A stretch of 41,987 nucleotides of DNA from SAR86 cluster bacterium (GCA_002401885.1 NVUL01000055.1:1-41987); one strand, 5' to 3'; positions 1 to 10,218 are shown, counted from the first letter of the stretch. Numbers and translations are program-made. The notes: a model not told the origin generated them from the sequence alone.

Positions 1-571
<571 letters not shown>

Positions 572-605
572 CTAGGTTTAGTTCACTCATTGTTATTCGA
601 TACTA

Positions 606-1472
606 CTATTCGACATTCTGAATTTGTTCGCGCATCTGTTCGATCAGCACCTTCAATTCCACCGCGCTCAGTGTAGTTTCGACGACGATGGATTTGGAGG
701 AGAGTGTATTGGCTTCGCGATTCAGCTCCTGCATGAGGAAATCGAGGCGCCGCCCCTTCTGGCCCTTCGCACCCAATACACGTTCCACCTCGTTAAGATG
801 CGAGTGTAGTCTATCCAGCTCCTCCTCCACATCGGCCTTCTGAGCGAGCAGCGATACTTCCTGTTCCAGTCGCGTCGGCTCGAGCTCTGCCTGTAGCTCT
901 GCCAAGCGATCGAGAATATTCTGTTTCTGCTTCGCTAGAATTTCCGGCATTTTACTGCGAATGCTAACTACGATCTCGCGGACGGAGTCGATACGCTGCT
1001 TGATAAAGCCCTGCAGCTCTGCACCTTCGCGCTCTCTCGTCGCCACCAAGTCATCTAACGCAGCGCCGAATAAGCTAAGTGCTTGTTTCTCGATAGATGT
1101 CTTATCGAAGTCTTGTTCTTCAATGACGCCTGGCCAGCGCAGCACTTCCATATTGCTCAGACTTATCGATGTGCCCGTAATCTGTTCTATCTCGATGTTT
1201 GCCTGAACCAGTTGTTTAATTAGCTTTTTATTCAGGTGCAGATCAGAAGAAACTTTCGCCTCTGACTGAAAGCGCAGTGCGCATTCCACTTTGCCGCGGG
1301 TGAGACGTTTACGCACCGCCTCGCGCACGCCATTTTCCAGCGCTCGAAACGATTCCGGCAGGCGTACACTGGTTTCCAGATAGCGGTGATTCACAGATCG
1401 AATTTCCCAGGTAAGCGAACCCCATTCCTGTTCTTGCTGCTGCCTAGAGAAGGCAGTCATACTTGATGTCAT
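606..1472 (-). CDS. yicC: YicC family endoribonuclease-like protein
   Basis: This is a 288-residue YicC protein, the normal family length. The N-terminus MTSSMTAFSRQ, then WGSLTWEIRSVNHRYLE and RLTRGKVEC, matches the YicC N-terminal domain. The C-terminal part, containing KGRRLDFLMQELNREANT, is the DUF1732 domain. YicC proteins are cytoplasmic and have been linked to RNA cleavage and turnover of small RNAs. That role comes from the family and cannot be read from this sequence. The gene is divergent from rph, as in E. coli, and leads into gmk. The ATG start agrees with the family N-terminus. Confidence 0.93.
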   Translation of the reverse strand: MTSSMTAFSRQQQEQEWGSLTWEIRSVNHRYLETSVRLPESFRALENGVREAVRKRLTRGKVECALRFQSEAKVSSDLHLNKKLIKQLVQANIEIEQITGTSISLSNMEVLRWPGVIEEQDFDKTSIEKQALSLFGAALDDLVATREREGAELQGFIKQRIDSVREIVVSIRSKMPEILAKQKQNILDRLAELQAELEPTRLEQEVSLLAQKADVEEELDRLHSHLNEVERVLGAKGQKGRRLDFLMQELNREANTLSSKSIVVETTLSAVELKVLIEQMREQIQNVE

Positions 1473-1529
1473 AGTCTAATATCCGAATACTAAGGTGAAT
1501 CCAATTGGCAATATTTTAACCTAATCACA

Positions 1530-1553
1530 GTGTACTTTGTTGGTGTACTTTGT
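1530..1553. repeat. 11-bp direct repeat in the yicC/rph intergenic region
   Basis: GTGTACTTTGT occurs twice, at 1530-1540 and 1543-1553, with a 13-base period, inside the divergent region between yicC and rph (1473-1691). A repeat of this spacing in a shared promoter region could be a pair of regulator half-sites, or chance. I see no convincing sigma70 promoter placed around it. Confidence 0.35.
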
Positions 1554-1691
1554 CTCAGGTCTCTCTCCGGACTTTGTTTCCATTTTTGACGGCACTAGAG
1601 CACGACTTGCGGCTCGCTATAACAATCAATATCTAGGATAATTTGGCCGCGGCAAGTCATGTGCTTGCAGACATTTACCCACAGGAAAATT

Positions 1692-2417
1692 ATGACTGAA
1701 CTTATAAGACCAAGCCAACGAAGCGCAAATCAATTGCGGAATATCTCCATCAGTAGGAATTACACGAAACATGCGGAAGGCTCTGTATTGGTCGAGTTCG
1801 GTGATACCAAGGTGCTATGCAATGCGAGTGTGGAAAAATCGGTCCCACGCTTCTTGAAGGGTACTGGCAAGGGCTGGATAACGGCTGAATACGGCATGCT
1901 GCCTCGCTCTACGAACAGCCGCATGGATAGAGAGGCGGCAAGAGGCAAGCAGTCTGGCCGTAGCCTCGAGATTCAGCGACTAATCGGTCGCTCCCTACGC
2001 GCAGCTATAGATCTGACCCAGTTGGGCGAGCATACGATCAAGATCGACTGCGACGTAATACAGGCCGATGGGGGAACGAGAACCGCATCGATCACTGGCG
2101 GCTGTGTCGCGATGATGGATGCGATCAATCATATGATCGCGAACAAAATGGTGAGCGGAAACCCAGCCAAGCAGCTAATCGCATCCGTGTCAGTTGGGAT
2201 ATTTCAGGGGCATGCCGTGCTTGATCTCGACTATGACGAAGACTCCAATGCGGAGACCGACATGAACATCGTCATGACTGAATCGGGTGGATTTATCGAA
2301 GTGCAGGGCACGGGCGAAGATGGCGACTTTAGCCATGATCAATTGTTAGAGATGCTGGCGCTCGGCAAGAGCGGTATACAAGAATTGGTAGCGAAGCAGA
2401 AGCAAGCACTTTCATGA
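1692..2417 (+). CDS. rph: Ribonuclease PH
   Basis: RNase PH is a phosphate-dependent 3'-5' exoribonuclease that trims tRNA 3' ends. The protein from the ATG at 1692 is 241 residues, the normal length. It contains the family blocks [44 protein letters not shown] (phosphate and RNA binding) and [15 protein letters not shown] or ATG further upstream could add 11 residues, but an AGGA ribosome site at 1683-1686 precedes the chosen ATG and family members begin here. It is intact, unlike the frameshifted copy in E. coli K-12. It lies 73 bases upstream of pyrE with a hairpin between them. Confidence 0.95.
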   Translation: MTELIRPSQRSANQLRNISISRNYTKHAEGSVLVEFGDTKVLCNASVEKSVPRFLKGTGKGWITAEYGMLPRSTNSRMDREAARGKQSGRSLEIQRLIGRSLRAAIDLTQLGEHTIKIDCDVIQADGGTRTASITGGCVAMMDAINHMIANKMVSGNPAKQLIASVSVGIFQGHAVLDLDYDEDSNAETDMNIVMTESGGFIEVQGTGEDGDFSHDQLLEMLALGKSGIQELVAKQKQALS

Positions 2418-2423
2418 GCTTGC

Positions 2424-2450
2424 CTAAGCTAGAAGCTTAGTTTATTTCTT
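2424..2450 (+). terminator. Attenuator-like hairpin between rph and pyrE
   Basis: CTAAGCT (2424-2430), loop AGA, AGCTTAG (2434-2440) forms a perfect 7-bp stem followed at once by the T-rich run TTTATTTCTT. It starts six bases after the rph stop codon (2415-2417) and lies 40 bases before pyrE. In E. coli, pyrE is controlled by UTP-sensitive attenuation at the same place: a ribosome finishing rph blocks the terminator. A short alternative pairing, AGCTT at 2417-2421 with AAGCT at 2426-2430, would compete with the stem. The position and structure are seen; the regulation is inferred from E. coli. Confidence 0.6.
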
Positions 2451-2490
2451 ACAAACCTTTAAGAACACGATCCGGCGAAATGGGGCATTG

Positions 2491-3144
2491 ATGCAAGAAT
2501 TCCAGAAAAACTTCCTAAACTTCGTGATTCGGAATGAGATTCTTCGCTTCGGAGAATTTACTCTGAAGTCAGGGCGGGTGAGTCCCTATTTTTTCAATGC
2601 AGGGCTTTTCAATACTGGAGAAAAGCTATCCTTCCTAGCCAGGTGTTACGCCGATGCGATCGTCGATGCAGGAATCGAGTACGATGTTTTATTCGGGCCG
2701 GCATACAAAGGCATTCCGCTGGCCACAGCAACTTCGATGGCGCTGGCGAATAAACACAAAGTGAACAAGCCATACTGTTTTAATCGCAAGGAAGCGAAGG
2801 CACATGGAGAGGGCGGTTCACTAGTCGGTGCTCCGCTTAGCGGTGATGTGTTAATCGTCGATGATGTTATTACGGCGGGCACGGCGGTAAGAGAAGCGGC
2901 AGAGATTATCAGCAGCAATGGTGCCCACCTAAATGGGATAGCCGTCGCCATGGACCGACAAGAAAAAGGAACAGGCAGCCTGTCGGCAATTCAGGAGATA
3001 GAGCAGAGCTACCAAATAAAGGTTGTTAGTATAATTAGCTTGCAGGACATCGTAGACTATTTGATGGCATCCGAGAACGAACAACTTCAGCCTTATCTTG
3101 ATGCCGTCGTGGCCTATCGCGAAGAGTACGGAATATCTGCCTAG
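2491..3144 (+). CDS. pyrE: Orotate phosphoribosyltransferase
   Basis: PyrE joins orotate to PRPP to make OMP, the fifth step of UMP synthesis. The protein is 217 residues from the ATG at 2491; a TTG one codon earlier is less likely because GGGG at 2482-2485 is well spaced for the ATG. The N-terminus contains [19 protein letters not shown], typical of OPRTases. The PRPP-binding loop [12 protein letters not shown] is at residues 120-131. The gene follows rph and an attenuator-like hairpin, and converges on slmA with only 16 bases between the stop codons. Confidence 0.96.
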   Translation: MQEFQKNFLNFVIRNEILRFGEFTLKSGRVSPYFFNAGLFNTGEKLSFLARCYADAIVDAGIEYDVLFGPAYKGIPLATATSMALANKHKVNKPYCFNRKEAKAHGEGGSLVGAPLSGDVLIVDDVITAGTAVREAAEIISSNGAHLNGIAVAMDRQEKGTGSLSAIQEIEQSYQIKVVSIISLQDIVDYLMASENEQLQPYLDAVVAYREEYGISA

Positions 3145-3160
3145 CGAGTCTGAATTATAG

Positions 3161-3787
3161 CTAGACAGTTGTCTCCGTTTCGGCTGTAGCCGAATAAGGT
3201 TCTAATAAATTTTTGCTTAGAAAGTCCCACTGAGTGTCCCAATTGTCCAGAGGCGAGACTTTGAATTCGCTGCGAACAAACTGCACCAACCTGCCTTCAC
3301 ATGAGGCGAGCAACAGATTCGCGAGAACGGTTGGAGAGATAGTCGTTTTCAGATTTTCCCGAATCTGAGCCTCGCGCAATACCTGCTTTAGTTGGGATTC
3401 TAACCGACTAAAGAATTGGGCGATGCGTTCGCGCAGCCTTTCTGTTTCTCCTGCGAGAGCATCTCCGGTCAGTAGACGTGTCATTCCGGGATTCTTGTCG
3501 CAGAATGTGAGTACCAAGAGGAGGATATTATGACAGCGAATTTCTGCGCTTTCTTCTTCATTGATTATTCTGGTGATACGCGCGAACAAGGTGTCCTCGA
3601 TGAACTTGATGAGTCCTTCGAACATTCTCGCTTTGCTCGGGAAGTGTCTGTATAGGGCGGCCTCGGAGACACCGACCTCTCTTGCGAGGGCAGCGGTCGT
3701 AATTCGCTGGCCTGGTGCTGTTTCCAGCATGCGCGCTAGCGCTTGCAGGATCTGATCTTTTCGAGAAATCTTGTTGGCTTTGTCCAT
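3161..3787 (-). CDS. slmA: Nucleoid occlusion factor SlmA, TetR family
   Basis: SlmA binds specific chromosomal sites and blocks FtsZ assembly over the nucleoid. The protein has 208 residues (E. coli SlmA about 198), with a TetR-type N-terminal helix-turn-helix ([20 protein letters not shown], about residues 29-49) and an all-helical C-terminal half with the SlmA signature [17 protein letters not shown]. It follows argB by 18 bases on the minus strand and is probably the last gene of the coaBC-algC-argB-slmA unit. SlmA between pyrE and coaBC is the enterobacterial order, here with argB and algC inserted. Confidence 0.92.
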   Translation of the reverse strand: MDKANKISRKDQILQALARMLETAPGQRITTAALAREVGVSEAALYRHFPSKARMFEGLIKFIEDTLFARITRIINEEESAEIRCHNILLLVLTFCDKNPGMTRLLTGDALAGETERLRERIAQFFSRLESQLKQVLREAQIRENLKTTISPTVLANLLLASCEGRLVQFVRSEFKVSPLDNWDTQWDFLSKNLLEPYSATAETETTV

Positions 3788-3805
3788 GTCTTCTTATTGG
3801 CCTGG

Positions 3806-4720
<915 letters not shown>

Positions 4721-4789
4721 TCATTCCGTGATCTCGAAGACTGTGTGTGGCAGTCATCCAAGATTCAACTGTTAGTTCTTTATAGCGTC

Positions 4790-6193
4790 CTAAAAGCCTA
4801 TTTCTAAATTCTTATCTACGCTGAGAATTAGAGTTCTAAACTTCTCTTGGATCTCATCCATTCTTTCCTGGGAGTCTGCTTCGAATCGAAGTAGCAGGGC
4901 AGGGCTGGTATTCGAGGCACGCACCAGACCCCAGCCGTCGGCATATTCCACACGAAGGCCGTCGAGGGTGATCAGCTTCGCCGCTGGGAAATTGGCTAAC
5001 TCGAGCAAGCGATCCATCAGCGAGAACTTGCGCTCTTCTGGAACCTCAATTTTAATTTCAGGTGTACAAAACCCTGTGAAGAACTGATCGAATATTTCGT
5101 CACTCGATGCAGAGGACTCGCTGATTATCTTAAGGAGTCTGGCAGCGACATACAGACCGTCATCGAACCCAAACCAATCATCTTTTATGAAGATATGTGC
5201 GGCGTACTCACCTCCAAGAATGGCATTGGTTTCCCGCATCTTCTGTTTCATGAAGGAGTGACCGCTGCGGTGCATTACGGGAGACCCGCCAAATTGTTCA
5301 ACTAAGGCGCCTAGTTTGCTGCTGCATTTCACATCAAAGACAACAGCCCTGCCCGAGTAGCTCGGTAAGATAGTTTGCACGAGCAGCATCAACATGCGGT
5401 CGGCATCCACGAACTTTCCACGATTCGTTATGAGCCCTACCCGGTCTCCATCGCCATCCAGCGCGACTCCGATATCCGCATTTTTTTCTAGTACGGTGGA
5501 GGCGAGTGCGGCTAGGTTTTCGGGCACGGTTGGGTCGGGGTGATGGTTTGGAAAGCTACCATCGATTTCGCAGAAAATTGGATGCACATCGCAGCCCAGT
5601 TCTTGAAACAATGTCGGCGCGATCTTGCCGGGTACGGCATTACCGCAATCGATCACAATCTTGAGCGGCTTGCTTAACTGAACGCGACCGCAGATGTTGT
5701 CTATGTAACTACGATCGACTTCGAGCTCTGCAAATCCGCCCCTGCCCGTTCTTAACTGATCGTTTTCAATGCGCGTTCGAATTGTCTGAATCTGATTGTC
5801 GGCGAGACTGGTCTGGTTGAACACGATCTTCAAGCCGTTGTAATTGGCCGGATTATGACTGGCTGTTAGCATAACGCCGGAAGTGTAGTCGGTCGTATAG
5901 GTTGCGAAATAGAGAAGTGGCGTTGGTACGAGACCAATACTCACCACACTACAACCACTACTTTGAATGCCTTCGATCAATGCGATCGACAGGGTGGGGC
6001 TTGAGAGTCTACCGTCATATCCGACTAATAGTGATGTAATGTTCTGGTCGAGAGCTTCACTACCTATTGCCTGACCGATTCGCTTTACACTTGCCGTAGT
6101 GAGCTGTTGCTCGGCGATACCGCGAATATCATAAGCTCTGAAAATGGAGGCCGGAATAGATTCGGGGTCAGCTTGTGTTGCAACTTGATTCAT
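4790..6193 (-). CDS. algC: Phosphomannomutase/phosphoglucomutase
   Basis: AlgC-type enzymes interconvert the 1- and 6-phosphates of mannose and glucose, feeding LPS, exopolysaccharide and storage polymers. The 467 residues match Pseudomonas AlgC in length. The four domains carry the phosphoserine loop TASHNP (Ser112), the metal loop DGDGDR (246-251) and the C-terminal phosphate loop VRASNTSPALLLRFEA. The sugar-binding loop reads GGEYAAHIF (327-335) where AlgC has GEMSGH, so sugar preference may differ. It is 37 bases downstream of coaBC, the position where dut is normally found before algC. Confidence 0.92.
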   Translation of the reverse strand: MNQVATQADPESIPASIFRAYDIRGIAEQQLTTASVKRIGQAIGSEALDQNITSLLVGYDGRLSSPTLSIALIEGIQSSGCSVVSIGLVPTPLLYFATYTTDYTSGVMLTASHNPANYNGLKIVFNQTSLADNQIQTIRTRIENDQLRTGRGGFAELEVDRSYIDNICGRVQLSKPLKIVIDCGNAVPGKIAPTLFQELGCDVHPIFCEIDGSFPNHHPDPTVPENLAALASTVLEKNADIGVALDGDGDRVGLITNRGKFVDADRMLMLLVQTILPSYSGRAVVFDVKCSSKLGALVEQFGGSPVMHRSGHSFMKQKMRETNAILGGEYAAHIFIKDDWFGFDDGLYVAARLLKIISESSASSDEIFDQFFTGFCTPEIKIEVPEERKFSLMDRLLELANFPAAKLITLDGLRVEYADGWGLVRASNTSPALLLRFEADSQERMDEIQEKFRTLILSVDKNLEIGF

Positions 6194-6230
6194 GTTCGTC
6201 GCCGATAGATTTTTCGAATAGTAGTAATGA

Positions 6231-7421
6231 CTATCGTTCTTTCAGAGCTGTAGCGATGAGTTGCAACATGCTTCTTGCAACTACATTCTTATTGCCTTCT
6301 TTTAGTTCAGTTTCGCTTGTTTTAGTTAAAGCTGTGACGATTATGGAGTCGCTATTAAAGGTCTCGGTCGCGTTATTTGCAAACAGCATATCGAGACCTT
6401 TGCGCTTCAATTTGTCTTTCCCGTTGCTGACGATGTCATTTGTTTCGGCCGCGAAGCCTACGACAAAGGGCTTTTCTTCGAGCTGGGCAACCGCACTGAT
6501 AATGTCTGGGTTCTTAATAAGCGTGAGTTGCATCTGCTCGTCAGATTTTTTAATCTTCTGTGCTTCGATCTGCGCAGGCCGGTAGTCGGCCACGGCGGCA
6601 ACGCCGATAAATACATCGCAATCTGTCATGGCCTCGTGAGTCGCCACGAGCATCTCTGCCGCACTGATCACATCGATGCGTTTGACGCTTTCAGGAGTGG
6701 ATAGGTTAACTGGCCCGCTGATGAGGGTCACTCTTGCTCCCGCAGCCACTGCCTCGGCAGCCAGCGCGTAGGCCATCTTGCCGGAGCTGTGATTGCTTAT
6801 GAATCTTACTGGGTCGATTGCCTCTCGCGTCGGCCCTCCAGTGATGACGAAGTTCTTACCTGCGAGTTCGCCCGTTTCAAACAAGCTGGCACTTAGCTCT
6901 AACAATTGCGCGGGTTCCAGCATGCGCCCTGGTCCTACATCGCCACAGGCCTGCTCACCGTCTGCTGGGCCAAAAATATGGTATCCGCGATCAACCAGCA
7001 CATTCAGATTGGTCATCGTGCTGTCATCTGCCCACATCGCCTGGTTCATCGCAGGTGCGACGGCAATCTTCGCTGATGTGGCGAGTACCATAGTGGAGAG
7101 GATGTCATCTGCTTGACCGTGGCTGATTCGAGCAATGAAATCCGCTGTAGCAGGCGCGATTAATACTAAGTCCGCCCAACGAGCTAATTCAATATGGCCC
7201 ATGGCCGCTTCAGCATCGCTATCTAGCAGGTCTAAATGGACGCGCTGGCCTGATAGTGCCTGCATCGTAAGCGGCGTAATGAATTCCGTAGCGGCTCGTG
7301 TCATGCCCACTCTGACCTCGGCGCCCGCCTTGATTAGCAGGCGCGTCAGTTCGGCACATTTGTACGCCGCTATGCCGCCCGTAATGCCGAGTAAGATGCG
7401 CTTGTTAGTAAGGCTTAACAT
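6231..7421 (-). CDS. coaBC: Bifunctional phosphopantothenoylcysteine decarboxylase / phosphopantothenate-cysteine ligase
   Basis: CoaBC performs two steps of coenzyme A synthesis: it adds cysteine to phosphopantothenate and then decarboxylates the product using FMN. The 396-residue protein has the flavoprotein CoaC half first (LLGITGGIAAYK at the N-terminus, the PAMNQAMW motif, and the catalytic Cys in EQACGDVGPGRM). The CoaB half follows (FVITGGPTREAIDPVRFISN and ALIKNPD-type nucleotide residues). It is divergent from radC, as in E. coli, and heads the minus-strand unit coaBC-algC-argB-slmA. Confidence 0.95.
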   Translation of the reverse strand: MLSLTNKRILLGITGGIAAYKCAELTRLLIKAGAEVRVGMTRAATEFITPLTMQALSGQRVHLDLLDSDAEAAMGHIELARWADLVLIAPATADFIARISHGQADDILSTMVLATSAKIAVAPAMNQAMWADDSTMTNLNVLVDRGYHIFGPADGEQACGDVGPGRMLEPAQLLELSASLFETGELAGKNFVITGGPTREAIDPVRFISNHSSGKMAYALAAEAVAAGARVTLISGPVNLSTPESVKRIDVISAAEMLVATHEAMTDCDVFIGVAAVADYRPAQIEAQKIKKSDEQMQLTLIKNPDIISAVAQLEEKPFVVGFAAETNDIVSNGKDKLKRKGLDMLFANNATETFNSDSIIVTALTKTSETELKEGNKNVVARSMLQLIATALKER

Positions 7422-7601
7422 GGAGACCCAACAAAACTAGGTAGTTCAAGGGACAGCTAGACTAGCAGCTAGCATTGGGTTAAGCAATTTGACGGCAAAT
7501 TAACGCTTCCGTCGGGCGCAGTCTATTCTTCTATTAGTTAGGGAGTAGTGGCTAGCGATGGAATTGCCAAGGATGACGGATGTAATCAAGGGCTCAACCT
7601 G

Positions 7602-8276
7602 ATGAGTATGGCGGGTTGGCCACAGGGCGAGCGCCCTAGAGAGAAGCTGTTTAATAAAGGCGCCGACAGCCTGTCTGACGCAGAGCTGCTGGCCGTAATG
7701 CTACAGACAGGCACTAGGGGCAGGACTTCGCTGGATATTGCTAGAGGCATGCTCAGTCGCTATGGGGGCTTGGTCGGTCTCTTGGCGGCAGATCACGCCA
7801 GCCTCACTGAGAATCCTGGAATCGGTGCGGCTAAGGCTGCACGATTTGTGGCAATGAAGGAATTGTCGCAGCGCCATATGCTGGAGGGCATCCAGTCGAA
7901 GGATATCTTGACCAGCTCTCAAGCAACTCGAGACTATCTGCGTGCAAAATTCAGGGACTGTCAGAGCGAGATATTTAGCTGTCTATTCCTTAACAATCAA
8001 CATCATGTTGTGAAACTGGAAGAGCTCTTTCGCGGTACTATCGATGGAGCTGCCGTCTACCCTAGAGAGGTCGTCAAACGCTGCCTGTACCACAATGCGG
8101 CCGCTGTAATACTGGCTCACAATCACCCCTCCGGCATAGCTGAGCCGAGTCAGGCAGACATAGCCATAACCAACAAGCTACGCATTGCATTGGAGACGAT
8201 TGATGTGCGTGTATTGGATCATCTGGTGATTGGTAACTCGATAGTAGTTTCATTTGCAGAGCGCGGTCTGCTGTAA
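7602..8276 (+). CDS. radC: RadC-family JAB domain protein
   Basis: This is a 224-residue RadC protein (family about 220-230). An N-terminal helix-hairpin-helix region (ENPGIGAAKAARFVAMKEL) precedes the C-terminal JAB1/MPN-like metalloprotease fold with the metal motif AHNHPSG, then S and D in the expected spacing. RadC is conserved but its function is unproven; the old link to DNA repair is not supported. I start at the ATG at 7602, giving MSMAGWPQGERPREK, which matches typical RadC N-termini and follows AAGGG at 7588-7592. A GTG at 7548 would add 18 residues. It is divergent from coaBC and upstream of rpmBG, as in E. coli. Confidence 0.93.
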   Translation: MSMAGWPQGERPREKLFNKGADSLSDAELLAVMLQTGTRGRTSLDIARGMLSRYGGLVGLLAADHASLTENPGIGAAKAARFVAMKELSQRHMLEGIQSKDILTSSQATRDYLRAKFRDCQSEIFSCLFLNNQHHVVKLEELFRGTIDGAAVYPREVVKRCLYHNAAAVILAHNHPSGIAEPSQADIAITNKLRIALETIDVRVLDHLVIGNSIVVSFAERGLL

Positions 8277-8281
8277 GAGGG

Positions 8282-8303
8282 CAGCACCAGAGGTGCTGAT
8301 TTG
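8282..8303 (+). terminator. Hairpin just after radC
   Basis: CAGCACC (8282-8288), loop AGA, GGTGCTG (8292-8298) is a perfect 7-bp stem that begins five bases after the radC stop. Only a short T run (ATTT) follows, so intrinsic termination would be weak. It lies upstream of the rpmB promoter. Confidence 0.4.
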
Positions 8304-8380
8304 GCTGGCAGATGACCCTGCATTGGGCCCGAGGCTTTGCCGAGCAGGGCCTGCGCGAGAAGTCCGAGGTTCTCATTATC

Positions 8381-8409
8381 TTGCTATTGGCACATCGTTC
8401 TGGTATAAA
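8381..8409 (+). promoter_or_regulatory. Sigma70 promoter for rpmB-rpmG
   Basis: TTGCTA (8381-8386) is separated by exactly 17 bases from TATAAA (8404-8409), and TGG immediately before the -10 makes it an extended -10 element. It is about 97 bases upstream of the rpmB start, leaving a 5' leader that contains the small palindrome TGAGCCTCGGCTCA. This is one of the two best promoter matches in the window and suits a highly expressed ribosomal protein operon. Confidence 0.65.
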
Positions 8410-8505
8410 ACGCAGCTCTTTTTTGTGCCTAGTTCTCTGTTGAGCCTCGGCTCAGGAAATAGCCAAATAAGACAAGTAATTAGTTAACTGAAACGAGGCA
8501 GCAAA

Positions 8506-8742
8506 ATGTCCAGGGTCTGTATGGTGACTGGTAAGAAACCAGTTGCAGGAAACAACGTTTCCCACGCGAACAACAAAACACGGCGTCGATTTTCGCCAAA
8601 TATCCACTCTCATCGATTCTGGGTAGAGTCTGAGAAGCGCTTTGTTAAGCTGCGCTTGTCGACTAAGGGTATGCGTATCATCGATAAGAACGGCATAGAC
8701 GCAGTACTAGCGGATATTCGAAACAATGGCGTTCGCGTATAA
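8506..8742 (+). CDS. rpmB: 50S ribosomal protein L28
   Basis: L28 is a small basic protein of the large ribosomal subunit. The 78 residues match the family length and pattern: [20 protein letters not shown], then [10 protein letters not shown] and an [20 protein letters not shown] block. A GAGG ribosome site lies about 10 bases before the ATG. It is followed 39 bases later by rpmG, the standard rpmB-rpmG pair. There are no zinc-binding CxxC pairs, so this is the zinc-free form. Confidence 0.98.
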   Translation: MSRVCMVTGKKPVAGNNVSHANNKTRRRFSPNIHSHRFWVESEKRFVKLRLSTKGMRIIDKNGIDAVLADIRNNGVRV

Positions 8743-8781
8743 ACGCGTCAAGGCCAAGCTAGCAATAAATAGGCAACGATT

Positions 8782-8937
8782 ATGAGAGATAAGATTAAGT
8801 TGGTTTCAAGTGCCAAGACTGGTCACTACTACACCACTGATAAGAACAAGCGAACGATGCCGGACAAGATGGAAATCAAGAAATTTGATCCAGTTGTTCG
8901 CAAGCACGTGGTCTACAAAGAAGCTAAAATCAAGTAA
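8782..8937 (+). CDS. rpmG: 50S ribosomal protein L33
   Basis: This short gene encodes 51 residues beginning [19 protein letters not shown] and ending with [10 protein letters not shown], the complete L33 sequence. It is the zinc-free form because the CxxC pairs of the alternative L33 are absent. It is translated 39 bases after rpmB in the same transcript and is followed by a strong intrinsic terminator. Confidence 0.97.
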   Translation: MRDKIKLVSSAKTGHYYTTDKNKRTMPDKMEIKKFDPVVRKHVVYKEAKIK

Positions 8938-8974
8938 GACCGCTTTGGGGTAGATTTTCTATTCCCAGAATCGG

Positions 8975-9012
8975 AAAAGCCGGAATTTTCATCTGAGAAC
9001 TCCGGCTTTTTG
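8975..9012 (+). terminator. Intrinsic terminator of rpmB-rpmG
   Basis: AAAAGCCGGA (8975-8984) pairs perfectly with TCCGGCTTTT (9001-9010), leaving a 16-base loop. The T run at the 3' end completes a rho-independent terminator, and the A run at the 5' end could make it work in both directions. It lies 38 bases after the rpmG stop. Confidence 0.85.
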
Positions 9013-9027
9013 TTGCCTGCATGATTA

Positions 9028-9059
9028 TGAATCAGAAATTCACCGCGTAATGCGGGGGG
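9028..9059 (+). repeat. Two-hairpin repeat, copy 1 (RAYT-associated)
   Basis: TGAAT-cagaa-ATTCA (9028-9042) forms a first small hairpin and CCGC-gtaat-GCGG (9043-9055) a second, followed by more G. The same layout recurs at 9159 and 10291, on either side of the RAYT transposase gene, in the same orientation. REP sequences mobilised by RAYTs are short hairpin units of this kind, so these are probably its REP-like substrates or their remnants. Confidence 0.55.
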
Positions 9060-9158
9060 ATGCTATTGCAACAGAGCCTTTTTCGACAATGTGGCCTGCA
9101 CGGGGTTGAATGAGAGAACTATCGTGCAAAGCGCCATCGCATAACGCGTGGGCCTCAC

Positions 9159-9186
9159 TGAATCATAAATTCACCGCCTAGAGTGG
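9159..9186 (+). repeat. Two-hairpin repeat, copy 2
   Basis: TGAAT-cataa-ATTCA (9159-9173) is followed by CCGC-ctaga-GTGG (9174-9186). Compared with copy 1, the first 17 bases of the shared core (AATCAnAAATTCACCGC) differ at one position. The second stem keeps its pairing through a G:T wobble, which suggests the structure matters. It lies 31 bases beyond the 3' end of the RAYT gene. The rest of 9060-9217 shows no gene. Confidence 0.55.
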
Positions 9187-9217
9187 AATCGTCGCAACGT
9201 CCGTGCATTTCCCCAAT

Positions 9218-10186
9218 TTATCTTCCTTTGCTAAGCCGCTTCGTCAGCTTCTCTGTGCTGGCAACCAGTTTCTTGTCTAAGCCAAACTCTTTCTTTAGTT
9301 TTCCGACGGTCGTTGAAACAGTGCCATAGCGCTTCAGTTTAAATAGCTTTGCGATTGACTGCAGAGTTACGGCCGAGAGCTCCTGACACAGATACATGGC
9401 TACCCAGCGGGGCACGTTCTTTGAGCCTGGGCCTCGGGCGGCTTTATAGATACTCTTCTCGGCAACTTTAAATTCCTTAGCCACCGCGCTGATGATCTGT
9501 TTGCAGGAAGGCCTCCATTTAGCATTCGCGCCTCGGGAAACACCGCGAGCGGTGGTGGCTGATTTCTTCTTCTGTGCCGCCTTGCGAAACTTGTCATCGC
9601 CAAGCAGGGAAGACAGATTCTTCTTCCCGTAAAAATGCGCTAGTTCTTCCGTTACCCCTTGGGCAACTAATTTCTTGTAAGCAACGGGGCGCTTCGCCGG
9701 AGCGGTGCGTAATTGTTTAAGCGTTTCGTCACGATTGAACCAGATCGGTGGTTTCGCCTTGCGGGTGAATTTAGTGTAGCTGGACCATGGGTAGCTATTC
9801 AGCTCAGCGGCCTTCACTCGCGTATGTATATAGCAGGATAGCGGCAGCAGGTATTTCTCGGATTGAACTAGCACGGCTTTGTAACGGCCTCTGAAAAGCG
9901 AACCATCGCTGCCCTTCATTTTTTGATACTGCTGGGTGTATAGGCCATCGACTTGGCGCATGAAGCGGCTAAGGTTAGCCTCGGGTGTCTTCACCACGAG
10001 GTGATAGCCGTCTTTAAGTAGGCAGTAGGCAAGCACGTCTACATTGAGCCGAGAACAGGTTTCGCCTAGACCCTCGAGGAAAGCCTCATAGTACTTCGCT
10101 GAAGGAAACACACGCTGTTTGTCGAGGCCACGATTGGATACGTGATAAACAGCATCGGGATACTCAATTCTCAGTGGTCTGGCCAT
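9218..10186 (-). CDS. REP-associated tyrosine transposase (RAYT) with degenerate HUH motif
   Basis: This 322-residue protein starts MARPLRIEYPDAVYHVSNRG, a typical TnpA_REP N-terminus, and keeps TPEANLSRFMRQVDGLYTQQ and SLFRGRYKAV of the Y1 transposase domain (about residues 1-145). RAYTs cut and join single-stranded REP DNA using an HxH motif and one tyrosine. Here the first His is replaced: residues 60-62 are G-Y-H. The usual YIHLNPVRAG segment is shortened to YIHTRVKAAE, although the probable catalytic Tyr119 remains. The C-terminal 110 residues resemble the DnaA C-terminal DNA-binding domain found in some RAYTs. The open frame with broken catalytic residues suggests an inactive or repurposed protein. 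Confidence 0.85.
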   Translation of the reverse strand: MARPLRIEYPDAVYHVSNRGLDKQRVFPSAKYYEAFLEGLGETCSRLNVDVLAYCLLKDGYHLVVKTPEANLSRFMRQVDGLYTQQYQKMKGSDGSLFRGRYKAVLVQSEKYLLPLSCYIHTRVKAAELNSYPWSSYTKFTRKAKPPIWFNRDETLKQLRTAPAKRPVAYKKLVAQGVTEELAHFYGKKNLSSLLGDDKFRKAAQKKKSATTARGVSRGANAKWRPSCKQIISAVAKEFKVAEKSIYKAARGPGSKNVPRWVAMYLCQELSAVTLQSIAKLFKLKRYGTVSTTVGKLKKEFGLDKKLVASTEKLTKRLSKGR

Positions 10187-10218
10187 CTTGTTGTTCTCAT
10201 TATTATCAGGGATAGAAT

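Noticed and set aside
8254..8487. 77-codon plus-strand frame between radC and rpmB
   Set aside because: It spans the radC hairpin and the rpmB promoter and looks non-coding.
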